Shown: positions 45,314 to 54,609 of the stretch, one piece after another
How positions within the stretch are numbered: the stretch's first letter is position 1
How the letters are laid out: the number at the start of each line of letters is the position of its first letter
Source of the DNA: Bordetella parapertussis
GTDB taxonomy: Bacteria > Pseudomonadota > Gammaproteobacteria > Burkholderiales > Burkholderiaceae_C
Length of the DNA: 64,000 nucleotides
Reading direction: 5' to 3'
Assembly (NCBI GenBank): GCA_945873925.1
Contig: CAMCES010000001.1
Coordinates: 62,001 to 126,000, forward strand
Notes under the pieces: model-generated
Told to the model about the DNA's origin: nothing
What the model saw: only the letters and a program-made list of their open reading frames with translations
Databases searched by the model: none
Translations under genes and position numbers: made by a program

Positions 45314-45336
45314 TCCCCTTGGCTGGTGATCAAAAC

Positions 45337-45359
45337 ATGGGGCTTCGGCCCCATTTTAA
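45337..45359 (+). terminator. UUCG-capped hairpin after ftsH, covering the probable folP start codon
   Basis: ATGGGGC (45337-45343) and GCCCCAT (45348-45354) form a perfect 7-bp stem closed by the stable TTCG tetraloop, followed by TTTAATTTTT. It has the form of an intrinsic terminator 24 bases after the ftsH stop. The first three bases are the likeliest folP start codon. Confidence 0.75.
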
Positions 45360-46200
45360 TTTTTGGCAAACATCCCGCTTTCAGCTTCGATTGACCAAGC
45401 CCATGGTCATGGGCATAGTCAATGTCACCCCCGACTCATTTTCGGCTGTGCACACCACCACTGCGACGCCAATGCAAGCACTTGGATTGGCGCAGCAACA
45501 TCTGCACGATGGCGCAGATATTTTAGACATCGGGGGCGAATCTACTCGTCCCGGCGCAAAAGCTTTGACGGCTGACCAAGAATGGGTTCGCATTCAACCC
45601 GTGCTGAGCGAATTGATCACATGGCACAAGCCCGTTTCAATTGACACTTATCACCCTGAAAACATGCACAGGGCATTGGACATGGGTGTGGATATCGTCA
45701 ATGACATTTGGGCATTGCGCAAGGGAGATGCGCTGGCCGTGGTGTCCGCATACAAATGTGGCGTTTGCTTGATGCATATGCATGACCAACCCGCCACCAT
45801 GCAATTGGCCCCGATGCAAGGCGATGTTGTTCAAAGCATCTGCCAATTTTTCCAAAATCGCCTCTCAGAAACTGATCTTGCAGGTATCCATCGAAACAGG
45901 CTGGTTTTGGATCCAGGCGTGGGTTTTGGTAAAACAGTTCCACAAAATTTCTCACTTTTACGCAACCAAGATGTCTTCATGCGCCTGGGTTTGCCAATAA
46001 TGGCGGGTTGGTCAAGAAAATCAGCATTGGGTCAAGTCACTGGGTTGGACGTCTCTGACAGACTGGTTCCAAGCATTGCTGCTGCTTTGCTGGCTGTTGA
46101 ACGAGGTTCACGAATCCTTCGAGTGCATGATGTGAAAGCTACTATCGAAGCACTAAAGGTCTGGGTGGCCGTAGAAAATTTGACCGAACCAATGGAATGA
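45337..46200 (+). CDS. folP: Dihydropteroate synthase
   Basis: Joins p-aminobenzoate and the pterin pyrophosphate in folate synthesis; target of sulfonamides. TIM barrel motifs: VMGIVNVTPDSFS, ILDIGGESTRPGA, SIDTYHPENM, VNDIWALRKGD, LDPGVGFGKT and GWSRKSALG. After SFS the usual DGG is replaced by AVHTTT. The start is uncertain: ATG 45337 (used here, 287 residues) lies in the terminator-like hairpin, and ATG 45310 overlaps ftsH. Later candidates are TTG or ATG just before the first barrel strand. It is 17 bases before glmM. Confidence 0.92.
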   Translation: MGLRPHFNFWQTSRFQLRLTKPMVMGIVNVTPDSFSAVHTTTATPMQALGLAQQHLHDGADILDIGGESTRPGAKALTADQEWVRIQPVLSELITWHKPVSIDTYHPENMHRALDMGVDIVNDIWALRKGDALAVVSAYKCGVCLMHMHDQPATMQLAPMQGDVVQSICQFFQNRLSETDLAGIHRNRLVLDPGVGFGKTVPQNFSLLRNQDVFMRLGLPIMAGWSRKSALGQVTGLDVSDRLVPSIAAALLAVERGSRILRVHDVKATIEALKVWVAVENLTEPME

Positions 46201-46217
46201 GTTGAAGGAATGAACCG

Positions 46218-47549
46218 ATGACACGACGATATTTTGGTACGGACGGCATTCGGGGGCGTGTCGGTGTTCATCCCATCACGCCTGACTTCATGCTGCATTT
46301 GGCCAATGCGGTAGGCCACCACCTCAGGCAGACTGATGCGCGCCCGCGTGTTCTGATTGGTAAAGACACGCGTATTTCAGGCTATATGCTGGAATCAGCT
46401 TTGGAAGCTGGATTCAATTCAGCTGGCGTGGATGTTGTTTTGCTCGGGCCTTTACCGACACCTGGTGTTGCATTTTTGACCAAGGCATTGCGGGCGAGTT
46501 TAGGGGTGGTCATCAGCGCAAGTCACAACCCATTTGAGGACAATGGCATCAAATTTTTCAGCGCAGAAGGCGCCAAGTTAGACGATGCCTGGGAAGTCGC
46601 CATAGAAGAGAAATTACAAAGCCCGCCGATCTGGGTAACGTCATCAGCCATCGGAAAAGCCAAGCGATTGGATGATGCAGCTGGTCGGTACATCGAGTTT
46701 TGCAAAAGCACGTTTGACGCCCATCTCACATTCAAAGACAAGAAAATTGTCATTGATGCTGCCCACGGCGCAGCCTATCTGATTGCGCCAACGATTTTTT
46801 CTGAATTGGGTGCGGATGTCGTTGTCATCGGATGTGAGCCGAATGGTTTGAATATCAATCATGAAGTCGGTGCAACTCACCCTGAGTCCTTGATTCAAAG
46901 CGTGCTGAGTCATCGCGCTGATTTTGGTGTTGCCCTGGATGGTGATGCAGACCGCTTGCTGGTTGTTGACGCCGCTGGGCGGTTGTTCACTGGCGATGAA
47001 TTGCTTTATTTGCTGGCAATCGACAGGGTGCGTTCTGGTCAAAAATTGACAGCCGTTGTAGGCACTTTGATGACCAACAAGGGCGTTGAAATGGCGTTGA
47101 GTCGGCGCGGCATTCAATTGCATCGGGCAAAGGTGGGGGACAGGTATGTATTGGAAACCTTGTCGCAACATCAATTGCTCTTGGGCGGTGAGGGATCCGG
47201 ACATTTGCTGATGTTGGACAAGCATTCCACAGGCGATGGTTTGATCAGTGCCCTTCAAGTCTTACAGGCCTGTATTCGTGCGAACGCTGCGCCTGCAGAG
47301 CTGTTGGCGGGTGTTGAGCTACTTCCCCAATGTCTGCTCAATGTCAAGTTACCTGAGGGTTTGGATTGGAAAACAGATGCACTTTTTCAGGCGCAAATTG
47401 CCCGGGTTGAAGATTCACTTGGACAAGATGGTCGTGTCTTGATCAGACCCAGTGGGACTGAACCTGTTTTGCGAATCATGGTCGAAGCCAAGAGCGAGGG
47501 CATTGCCAAAAACAACGCTCAATCCATAGCAGATACTTTAGCGCGATAG
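46218..47549 (+). CDS. glmM: Phosphoglucosamine mutase
   Basis: Interconverts GlcN-6-P and GlcN-1-P on the way to UDP-GlcNAc for peptidoglycan and lipid A. The N-terminal RRYFGTDGIRGRVG, phosphoserine loop in VVISASHNPFEDNGIKFF, metal loop ALDGDADR, sugar-binding GGEGSGH and C-terminal IRPSGTEPVLRIM are complete. It has 443 residues. It follows folP as in most proteobacteria. ppk follows after 10 bases; the pst/pho genes that usually intervene in this order are absent. Confidence 0.97.
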   Translation: MTRRYFGTDGIRGRVGVHPITPDFMLHLANAVGHHLRQTDARPRVLIGKDTRISGYMLESALEAGFNSAGVDVVLLGPLPTPGVAFLTKALRASLGVVISASHNPFEDNGIKFFSAEGAKLDDAWEVAIEEKLQSPPIWVTSSAIGKAKRLDDAAGRYIEFCKSTFDAHLTFKDKKIVIDAAHGAAYLIAPTIFSELGADVVVIGCEPNGLNINHEVGATHPESLIQSVLSHRADFGVALDGDADRLLVVDAAGRLFTGDELLYLLAIDRVRSGQKLTAVVGTLMTNKGVEMALSRRGIQLHRAKVGDRYVLETLSQHQLLLGGEGSGHLLMLDKHSTGDGLISALQVLQACIRANAAPAELLAGVELLPQCLLNVKLPEGLDWKTDALFQAQIARVEDSLGQDGRVLIRPSGTEPVLRIMVEAKSEGIAKNNAQSIADTLAR

Positions 47550-47559
47550 GTAGAAGCAC

Positions 47560-49599
47560 ATGTCCCAAGCCACATTCATTGACCGAGATGAAAGCACATT
47601 GTCATTCAATGCACGGGTATTGGATTGGGCCAAGCGCCCTGAAGTCCCTTTGCTGGAAAGACTGCGGTATTTGTGTATTGTTTCTTCCAATTTAGATGAG
47701 TTTTTCGAGGTGAGGGTTGCACTCCATTTGCACAGATCTGAGCTTAACAAGTCTGATAATGCTTACACGGAGGAAAGCTACAAACGGATATCCCGTATTG
47801 CTCACGAACTTGTCAAAGAACAATACAGGGTTTTCAGTGAAGAACTAATCAGTGCATTCAAATCAAGAAATATCCATCTGATCACGCACACAGAACGCAA
47901 CACCACCCAACGGAAATGGGTGAGGCAGTATTTCGATCGGGAGGTGCGCCCTTTGCTCTCGCCGGTGAGTTTGGATCCTGCGCATCCGTTCCCTCAAGTG
48001 GCCAACAAGTCACTGAACTTCATTGTTCAACTTTCAGGTAAAGATGCTTTCGGCAGAGAAAACGACATCGCGATTGTCAAAGTGCCACGATCATTACCTC
48101 GATTGATCTTGCTTCCTTCAAAGTTACCCGAAGGTGGAGTTCAAATGGTCACCCTTTCGAGCGTGATTCGCTCTCATTTGAGTGATTTGTTTCCTGATCG
48201 TGTGGTGGGTGATTTCTCCCAATTTCGAGTTACACGTGACTCAGATCTGCTGGTAGACGAGGAAGACGTCAAAAATTTACGAACTGCATTGCGCCAAGGT
48301 TTAGAGCAAAGGCATTTCGGCCGCGCGGTTCGACTGGAAGTTTCATCTGGTTGTTCAGCGTATCTGTCGCAATTTTTATTGCGACAATTTCAACTGCCTT
48401 ATGAGGCTTTGTATTTGGTGCCTGGTCCAGTCAACTTGGTTCGCTTGAGCCAAATAATTGATTTGATTGATCAGCCTCAACTCTTATTTCAACCTCACCA
48501 AGGTTGTTATTCCAAGCAATTGAAACAAGGTGAATCCATTTTCGATCGCTTGAAAAAAGGTGATGTTCTGGTCCATCAGCCTTTTGAGTCTTTTGCGGCT
48601 GTATTGGATTTTTTGCGAGAAGCTGTCATGGATCCCAATGTGTTGGCTATCAAGCAAACCATTTATCGCACTGGATTGGATTCAGAATTGATGGACTTGC
48701 TTCGCCAAGCAGTTCGCCGGGGCAAGGAAGTCACAGCAGTGGTTGAAATCAAAGCCAGGTTTGATGAAGAAGCCAACATCAATTGGGCAGAAAGTTTGGA
48801 GTCAATCGGAGCACAAGTTGTTTATGGCGTGGTTGGATTGAAGACCCATGCCAAGATGCTGCTGGTTACGCGTCGTGAAAAACGCCGCTTGGTTCGCTAC
48901 GGTCATCTGTCCACGGGTAATTACAACGCCAAAACAGCCCAGCTATATACCGATATCAGTCATTTGACTGCCGACCTGCAATTAACAGCTGACATGGAAC
49001 AGGTGTTTTCTCAATTGGGATCGCAAACACGATTGTCGCAACTGAACCATTTTTGGATGGCGCCATTCGGTTTGCAAAACCAACTGATTGACATGGTGGA
49101 CATGGTTGCAAAGTCTTGTATTCAAGGCGTTGCAGGGCGAATCATTTTGAAAATGAACTCGCTGACCGATCAGTCCCTGGCCAACGCATTGGTCAGAGCA
49201 AGTGCGGCTGGGGTTGAGATCGACTTGATCGTACGAGGCGCTTGCATACTGCCTGCGTTGCAGCCTGGCTTTACCGATCAAATCAAGGTACGTTCAATCA
49301 TCGGTCGTTTTTTGGAGCATTCCAGGGTTTTTTATTTCCGAACAGGCCAGAGCGTCCATCTTTATTTGTCGAGCGCTGATTGGATGAATAGAAATATGAT
49401 GCGCCGTATCGAAGTCGCTTGGCCGGTGCTTGATCAAGCTCTTCGCCAACGAATCATTGATGAGTGCTTGGTGGCGTATTTGGAAGATAACGAAGACGCC
49501 TGGACCTTGAACCTTTCTGGGCAATATGTCCGAGTCAAAAAGCAAGCCACCACCAAAACGCTGAGCGCACAACAGGAATTGATGAAGAGACACAGCTGA
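47560..49599 (+). CDS. ppk: Polyphosphate kinase 1
   Basis: Reversibly makes polyphosphate from ATP. The N domain begins with FIDRDESTLSFNARVL and NLDEFFEVRV. Of the two PLD-like catalytic domains, the first contains KTHAKMLLVTRRE (autophosphorylated His) and YGHLSTGNYN; the second contains LYLSSADWMNRNMMRR. It has 679 residues. It is directly linked to glmM. The exopolyphosphatase gene ppx, often next to ppk, is not in the window. Confidence 0.96.
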   Translation: MSQATFIDRDESTLSFNARVLDWAKRPEVPLLERLRYLCIVSSNLDEFFEVRVALHLHRSELNKSDNAYTEESYKRISRIAHELVKEQYRVFSEELISAFKSRNIHLITHTERNTTQRKWVRQYFDREVRPLLSPVSLDPAHPFPQVANKSLNFIVQLSGKDAFGRENDIAIVKVPRSLPRLILLPSKLPEGGVQMVTLSSVIRSHLSDLFPDRVVGDFSQFRVTRDSDLLVDEEDVKNLRTALRQGLEQRHFGRAVRLEVSSGCSAYLSQFLLRQFQLPYEALYLVPGPVNLVRLSQIIDLIDQPQLLFQPHQGCYSKQLKQGESIFDRLKKGDVLVHQPFESFAAVLDFLREAVMDPNVLAIKQTIYRTGLDSELMDLLRQAVRRGKEVTAVVEIKARFDEEANINWAESLESIGAQVVYGVVGLKTHAKMLLVTRREKRRLVRYGHLSTGNYNAKTAQLYTDISHLTADLQLTADMEQVFSQLGSQTRLSQLNHFWMAPFGLQNQLIDMVDMVAKSCIQGVAGRIILKMNSLTDQSLANALVRASAAGVEIDLIVRGACILPALQPGFTDQIKVRSIIGRFLEHSRVFYFRTGQSVHLYLSSADWMNRNMMRRIEVAWPVLDQALRQRIIDECLVAYLEDNEDAWTLNLSGQYVRVKKQATTKTLSAQQELMKRHS

Positions 49600-49718
49600 T
49601 AAATCTAAAGCATGTATTTATTTTTTCCTATGCAATGAAATCAATTCTTTTTGATGGATTTGTCTGTGCTCGTGTTGTTTTAAGATAGTGAATCTAAATA
49701 CTTCCCAAAGGAAATCCA

Positions 49719-49865
49719 ATGACACATTTTTTGAAATGCACTGCAGTTGCCACTTACCTCTTGATCGGCCTGACAATTTCTGGTTGTTCAACATTGAGTT
49801 CGGCATTTGACTCAGTGTCTAACGCTGTGTCTGGTGTGTTCCAGTCAGATGACGCTAAAAAATAA
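49719..49865 (+). CDS. 48-residue predicted lipoprotein
   Basis: A small gene with a clear ribosome site (AAAGGA, 49707-49712). The product starts MTHFLKCTAVATYLLIG and has a lipobox ending ISGC with Cys23; the mature peptide is only 26 residues, Ser-rich, ending DDAKK. Tiny entericidin-like or Lpp-like lipoproteins have this form, but I cannot assign a family. It is monocistronic and followed by a strong hairpin. Stop TAA is at 49863-49865. Confidence 0.6.
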   Translation: MTHFLKCTAVATYLLIGLTISGCSTLSSAFDSVSNAVSGVFQSDDAKK

Positions 49866-49877
49866 TTCACTTCCAAA

Positions 49878-49908
49878 CATTCAACAGGTTCTTTGAGCCT
49901 GTTGAATG
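49878..49908. terminator. 11-bp perfect hairpin between the small lipoprotein gene and tRNA-Ser
   Basis: CATTCAACAGG (49878-49888) is the exact inverse of CCTGTTGAATG (49898-49908) around a 9-base loop. It lies between convergent transcripts and probably ends both; the T-run is poor on the plus strand and partial on the minus strand. Confidence 0.6.
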
Positions 49909-49944
49909 CCGCGTTTACTGACCGTATTCATATTCAATGCAAAC

Positions 49945-50035
<91 letters not shown>

Positions 50036-50115
50036 ATGTGGCAATTCTAGCAGTGCCCTCCAAGGTTACACTTTAAGTTTTTGCTTATTTGCCTGTCTGA
50101 GGCGTGGAGTGGTTG

Positions 50116-52401
50116 ATGAAATTTCGTTTCCCGATTGTCATCATTGACGAGGATTTTCGATCGGAAAATACCTCCGGCTTGGGGATTCGTGCTTTGGCAC
50201 AAGCGATTGAGGGTGAAGGCTATGAGGTGATGGGGGTCACCAGTTATGGCGACCTCAGTCAATTTGCGCAGCAGCAGTCTCGTGCAAGTGCATTCATTTT
50301 GTCGATTGACGATGAAGAATTCACACCAGGCCCCGATCTTGATCCAGCAGTGGTAAATTTGCGCAGTTTCATCGATGAAGTTCGTCGAAAAAATGCGGAT
50401 GTTCCCATTTATGTTTACGGCGAAACCAAAACATCCAGACATTTGCCCAATGACATCTTGCGTGAATTGCATGGTTTCATCCACATGTTTGAGGACACAC
50501 CTGAATTTGTGGCCAGGCACATTATCCGTGAAGCAAAGAGTTACCTCGAGAGCGTTCAGCCACCTTTTTTCAAAGCCTTGCTCGATTACGCTGAGGATGG
50601 CTCTTACTCATGGCACTGCCCTGGCCACTCCGGCGGCGTTGCCTTTTTGAAAAGCCCAGTTGGGCAAATGTTTCACCAGTTTTTCGGTGAAAACATGTTG
50701 CGTGCTGACGTTTGCAATGCGGTCGAAGAGTTAGGTCAACTCTTAGACCATGATGGTGCGATTGGTGAAAGCGAGCGAAATGCTGCTCGTATCTTCAATG
50801 CCGACCACTGCTATTTCGTCACCAATGGAACCAGCACCTCGAACAAAATTGTTTGGCATCACACAGTTGCGCCCGGCGATGTCGTGGTCGTCGATCGCAA
50901 CTGCCATAAGTCGGTTTTACACGCCATCATCATGACAGGCGCAGTCCCTGTTTTCTTGAAGCCTACACGCAATCACTTTGGCATCATTGGGCCCATACCC
51001 CAAAGTGAATTTGAACCTGCTGCGATCAAGGCAAAAATCAAAGTCAATCCACTGCTCAAAGGTTTGAATCTTGAAAAAATCAAACCTAAAGTGATGACTT
51101 TGACGCAATCGACCTATGACGGCGTTCTGTACAACACCGAGACCATTAAAAAAATGCTTGACGGCTATGTCCCCAACCTGCATTTTGATGAGGCTTGGTT
51201 GCCACATGCGGCATTCCACCCGTTTTATGGCACATATCACGCCATGGGAAAAAAACGTGAGCGACCCATGGAATCCATGGTGTATTCCACCCAGTCAGTT
51301 CACAAGTTGCTGGCCGGTATCAGTCAGGCGAGCCATGTTCTGGTGCAAGATTCGCAGCGCTACCATTTGGACAGGCATTTGTTCAATGAGGCCTATTTGA
51401 TGCACACCAGTACCAGTCCGCAGTACAGCATCATTGCCAGTTGTGATGTGGCCGCTGCCATGATGGAGCCGCCTGGTGGCACTGCATTGGTCGAGGAAAG
51501 CATTGCCGAAGCGTTGGACTTCAGGCGAGCCATGCGCAAAGTCGACGAGGAATATGGCAAGGACTGGTGGTTCAAGGTCTGGGGCCCTGATCACCTGGTT
51601 GAAGATGGTGTTGGACGCGCAGATGACTGGGTGATCAAGGCAGAAACAAAGTCAAGATCCAAAAAAAATGGTCCTGCCAATTGGCATGGCTTCGGTGATT
51701 TGGCAGATGGTTTCAATATGCTCGACCCAATCAAGGCAACCATCGTTACGCCTGGTCTGGATTTGAATGGCAAATTCGATACTGTCGGCATACCTGCAAG
51801 CATCGTCACAAAATTTTTGGCTGAACATGGTGTGATTGTGGAAAAAACCGGGCTTTACAGTTTTTTCATCATGTTCACCATTGGTATCACCAAAGGTCGC
51901 TGGAATTCTTTGTTGACAGCACTTCAGCAATTCAAGGACGACTACGATCGCAATCAACCCCTGTGGCGTATCTTGCCCGAGTTTTTAAAAAAAATGCCTG
52001 TTTATGAGCGCATGGGTTTGCGTGATCTTTGCCACCATATTCATATGCTCTATGCCAACCATGACATCGCCCGGCTCACCACGGAGATGTACCTCAGCGA
52101 TTTAACCCCAGCCATGAAACCCAGTGATGCCTATGCCCAGATCGCGCACCGCAACACAGAGCGCGTCCCCATCGATGAACTCGAGGGCCGTATCACCACG
52201 AGTTTGGTCACCCCATATCCTCCAGGTATCCCTTTACTGATTCCCGGTGAGGTCTTTAATCAAACCATCGTTGACTACCTCAAGTTTGCGCGTGAATTCA
52301 ATTTGAAATGCCCCGGTTTTGAAACGGACATCCATGGATTGGTTGAACAAAAAGATGAGCTAGGTCATACCCATTACTTTGCTGATTGCGTCAAACGCTG
52401 A
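50116..52401 (+). CDS. Orn/Lys/Arg decarboxylase (probably arginine decarboxylase)
   Basis: PLP enzyme of fold type I, 761 residues. N-terminal receiver-like wing domain (about 1-125, IVIIDEDFRSENTSGLGIRA), PLP domain with HCPGHSGG, TNGTSTSNKIV, HFDEAWLPHAAFHP and the Schiff-base Lys in STQSVHKLLAG, and a C-terminal domain. The substrate could be arginine, lysine or ornithine; the length and overall pattern fit the arginine type. ATG 50116 has GGAG six bases upstream. It ends 6 bases before the mutase gene, so read-through into the propionate operon is possible. Confidence 0.85.
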   Translation: MKFRFPIVIIDEDFRSENTSGLGIRALAQAIEGEGYEVMGVTSYGDLSQFAQQQSRASAFILSIDDEEFTPGPDLDPAVVNLRSFIDEVRRKNADVPIYVYGETKTSRHLPNDILRELHGFIHMFEDTPEFVARHIIREAKSYLESVQPPFFKALLDYAEDGSYSWHCPGHSGGVAFLKSPVGQMFHQFFGENMLRADVCNAVEELGQLLDHDGAIGESERNAARIFNADHCYFVTNGTSTSNKIVWHHTVAPGDVVVVDRNCHKSVLHAIIMTGAVPVFLKPTRNHFGIIGPIPQSEFEPAAIKAKIKVNPLLKGLNLEKIKPKVMTLTQSTYDGVLYNTETIKKMLDGYVPNLHFDEAWLPHAAFHPFYGTYHAMGKKRERPMESMVYSTQSVHKLLAGISQASHVLVQDSQRYHLDRHLFNEAYLMHTSTSPQYSIIASCDVAAAMMEPPGGTALVEESIAEALDFRRAMRKVDEEYGKDWWFKVWGPDHLVEDGVGRADDWVIKAETKSRSKKNGPANWHGFGDLADGFNMLDPIKATIVTPGLDLNGKFDTVGIPASIVTKFLAEHGVIVEKTGLYSFFIMFTIGITKGRWNSLLTALQQFKDDYDRNQPLWRILPEFLKKMPVYERMGLRDLCHHIHMLYANHDIARLTTEMYLSDLTPAMKPSDAYAQIAHRNTERVPIDELEGRITTSLVTPYPPGIPLLIPGEVFNQTIVDYLKFAREFNLKCPGFETDIHGLVEQKDELGHTHYFADCVKR

Positions 52402-52407
52402 AATGAC

Positions 52408-54594
52408 ATGACTACATCTTTCCCTGTTTTTGGCTCTCAATCTTTCTCCGATTGGGAAAAGGCCGCTATCAAGTCTGCGCCCCAAGGTGATTTGGGTCGT
52501 TTGAATTGGCAAACACCAGACGGCATCACTGTCAAGCCGCTCTACACGGCCCAAGATCTCGAAGGTTTGAGTTTCACCGATACCTTGCCCGGTTTTGCTC
52601 CTTTCCTTCGAGGACCTCAAGCCACCATGTTTTCGGTGCGACCTTGGACCATTCGTCAATATGCTGGGTTTTCGACTGCTGAAGAATCCAATGCTTTTTA
52701 TCGCAAGGCACTGGCCGCGGGTGGGCAAGGTGTGTCAGTGGCTTTTGATTTGGCGACTCACCGGGGCTATGACTCCGACCATCCCCGGGTGATGGGGGAC
52801 GTGGGTAAGGCGGGTGTGGCCATTGATTCGGTCGAAGACATGAAGGTTCTGTTTGACCAGATCCCCTTGGAAAAAGTTTCTGTGTCCATGACCATGAACG
52901 GTGCTGTGCTGCCAGTATTGGCTAGCTATATCGTTGCAGCCGAGGAGCAAGGTGTCTCACAAGCCCAATTGAGTGGAACCATTCAAAACGATATTCTCAA
53001 AGAGTTCATGGTGAGAAATACCTATATCTACCCACCCGAACCCAGCATGCGCATCATTGGGGACATCATTGCTTACACCGCCGAGCACATGCCTAAATTC
53101 AACTCCATCAGCATCAGCGGCTACCACATGCAAGAAGCAGGCGCCAATCAATCCCTTGAATTGGCGTTGACATTGGCGGATGGTCAAGAGTATGTGAAAA
53201 CAGCCATGGCCAAGGGCTTGGACGTAGATGCATTCGCCGGGCGCCTGTCTTTCTTTTGGGCCATTGGCATGAACTTCTATTTGGAAATTGCCAAGATGCG
53301 AGCAGCCCGCTTGCTGTGGTGTCGCATCATGCAAGCGGTGGGCGCCAAAAATCCGAGAAGCTGGATGCTGCGCACCCACTGTCAAACCTCTGGTTGGTCA
53401 TTGACCGCGCAAGACCCTTACAACAACATTGTCAGAACCACGATCGAGGCCATGGCCGCCGTGTTTGGTGGCACCCAGAGCTTGCACACCAACAGCTTTG
53501 ATGAGGCCATTGCCTTGCCAACCGAATTCGCATCCCGTATTGCGCGAAACACCCAATTGATCATTCAAGAAGAAACACATATTTCCAATGTGATCGATCC
53601 CTGGGCTGGCAGTTACATGATGGAAAAACTGACCCAAGACATGGCAGATCAAGCTTGGAAGATCATTGAAGAAGTTCAAACCATGGGTGGCATGACAAAG
53701 GCTGTCGGATCAGGCTGGGCCAAGTTGAAAATTGAAGCGGCTGCAGCCGACAAGCAAGCGCGGATTGATTCTGGCCAAGATGTCATTGTCGGTGTCAATA
53801 AATACAAACTGGCAACTGAAGAGATGGTTGAGGCCCGCGAGATTGATAACATCTCAGTCCGTGAATCTCAAATTAAGCGTTTAAAAAACATCAAATCCCA
53901 GCGTGACAGCCATGCAGTCCTCGGGGCTTTGGAAGCACTCACGCTGGCAGCTCAACAAAACACAGGCAATTTATTGGCGTTGACAGTCAATGCTATTCGT
54001 TTGCGAGCCACTGTGGGTGAAGTCAGTGATGCACTGGAAAAGGTGTATGGTCGCCACCGAGCTGACACCCAAAAAGTCAGTGGTGTTTATGCTGCCGCAT
54101 ATGACAGTGGCAGTCACGAGGGAGATACCATGGCTTATTGGGATCAACTCAAATCAGAAATTGCTGAATTTGCTTCGATTCAGGGCAGAAGACCTCGGGT
54201 AATGATTTCAAAACTGGGTCAGGATGGACATGACAGGGGTGCCAAAGTAGTTGCAACCGCGTTTGCTGATTTGGGGTTTGACGTCGACATGGGGCCTTTG
54301 TTTCAAACCCCTGAAGAATGTGCACGTCAAGCCATTGAAAACGATGTGCATGCCGTCGGCGTCTCAACACTGGCTGCTGGTCACAAGACCTTGGTGCCTG
54401 CCATCATCGATGAATTGAGAAAACAAGGCGGCAAGGACATCATCGTTTTTGTGGGGGGAGTGATTCCCAAGCAAGACCACGACATGCTTTACAAGAGCGG
54501 AGTCAAAGGTATTTATGGTCCAGGTACGCCCATTCCCGTCAGTGCAAAAGATGTGTTGCACCAAATCCAATTGGCTTTAGGACAAGCCAAATAA
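52408..54594 (+). CDS. scpA: Methylmalonyl-CoA mutase
   Basis: Adenosylcobalamin enzyme converting (R)-methylmalonyl-CoA to succinyl-CoA. The single chain of 728 residues carries the substrate TIM barrel (about 40-420; PWTIRQYAGFSTAEESN, FDLATHRGYDSDHPRV) and the C-terminal B12-binding domain (about 590-725) with DGHDRGAKVVA, where His is the lower cobalt ligand, and FVGGVIP. It heads the mutase-meaB-pccB-pccA-VOC run on the plus strand. No heterodimer partner is needed for this form. Confidence 0.96.
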   Translation: MTTSFPVFGSQSFSDWEKAAIKSAPQGDLGRLNWQTPDGITVKPLYTAQDLEGLSFTDTLPGFAPFLRGPQATMFSVRPWTIRQYAGFSTAEESNAFYRKALAAGGQGVSVAFDLATHRGYDSDHPRVMGDVGKAGVAIDSVEDMKVLFDQIPLEKVSVSMTMNGAVLPVLASYIVAAEEQGVSQAQLSGTIQNDILKEFMVRNTYIYPPEPSMRIIGDIIAYTAEHMPKFNSISISGYHMQEAGANQSLELALTLADGQEYVKTAMAKGLDVDAFAGRLSFFWAIGMNFYLEIAKMRAARLLWCRIMQAVGAKNPRSWMLRTHCQTSGWSLTAQDPYNNIVRTTIEAMAAVFGGTQSLHTNSFDEAIALPTEFASRIARNTQLIIQEETHISNVIDPWAGSYMMEKLTQDMADQAWKIIEEVQTMGGMTKAVGSGWAKLKIEAAAADKQARIDSGQDVIVGVNKYKLATEEMVEAREIDNISVRESQIKRLKNIKSQRDSHAVLGALEALTLAAQQNTGNLLALTVNAIRLRATVGEVSDALEKVYGRHRADTQKVSGVYAAAYDSGSHEGDTMAYWDQLKSEIAEFASIQGRRPRVMISKLGQDGHDRGAKVVATAFADLGFDVDMGPLFQTPEECARQAIENDVHAVGVSTLAAGHKTLVPAIIDELRKQGGKDIIVFVGGVIPKQDHDMLYKSGVKGIYGPGTPIPVSAKDVLHQIQLALGQAK

Positions 54595-54609
54595 TTTGCT
54601 GATCTTTGC

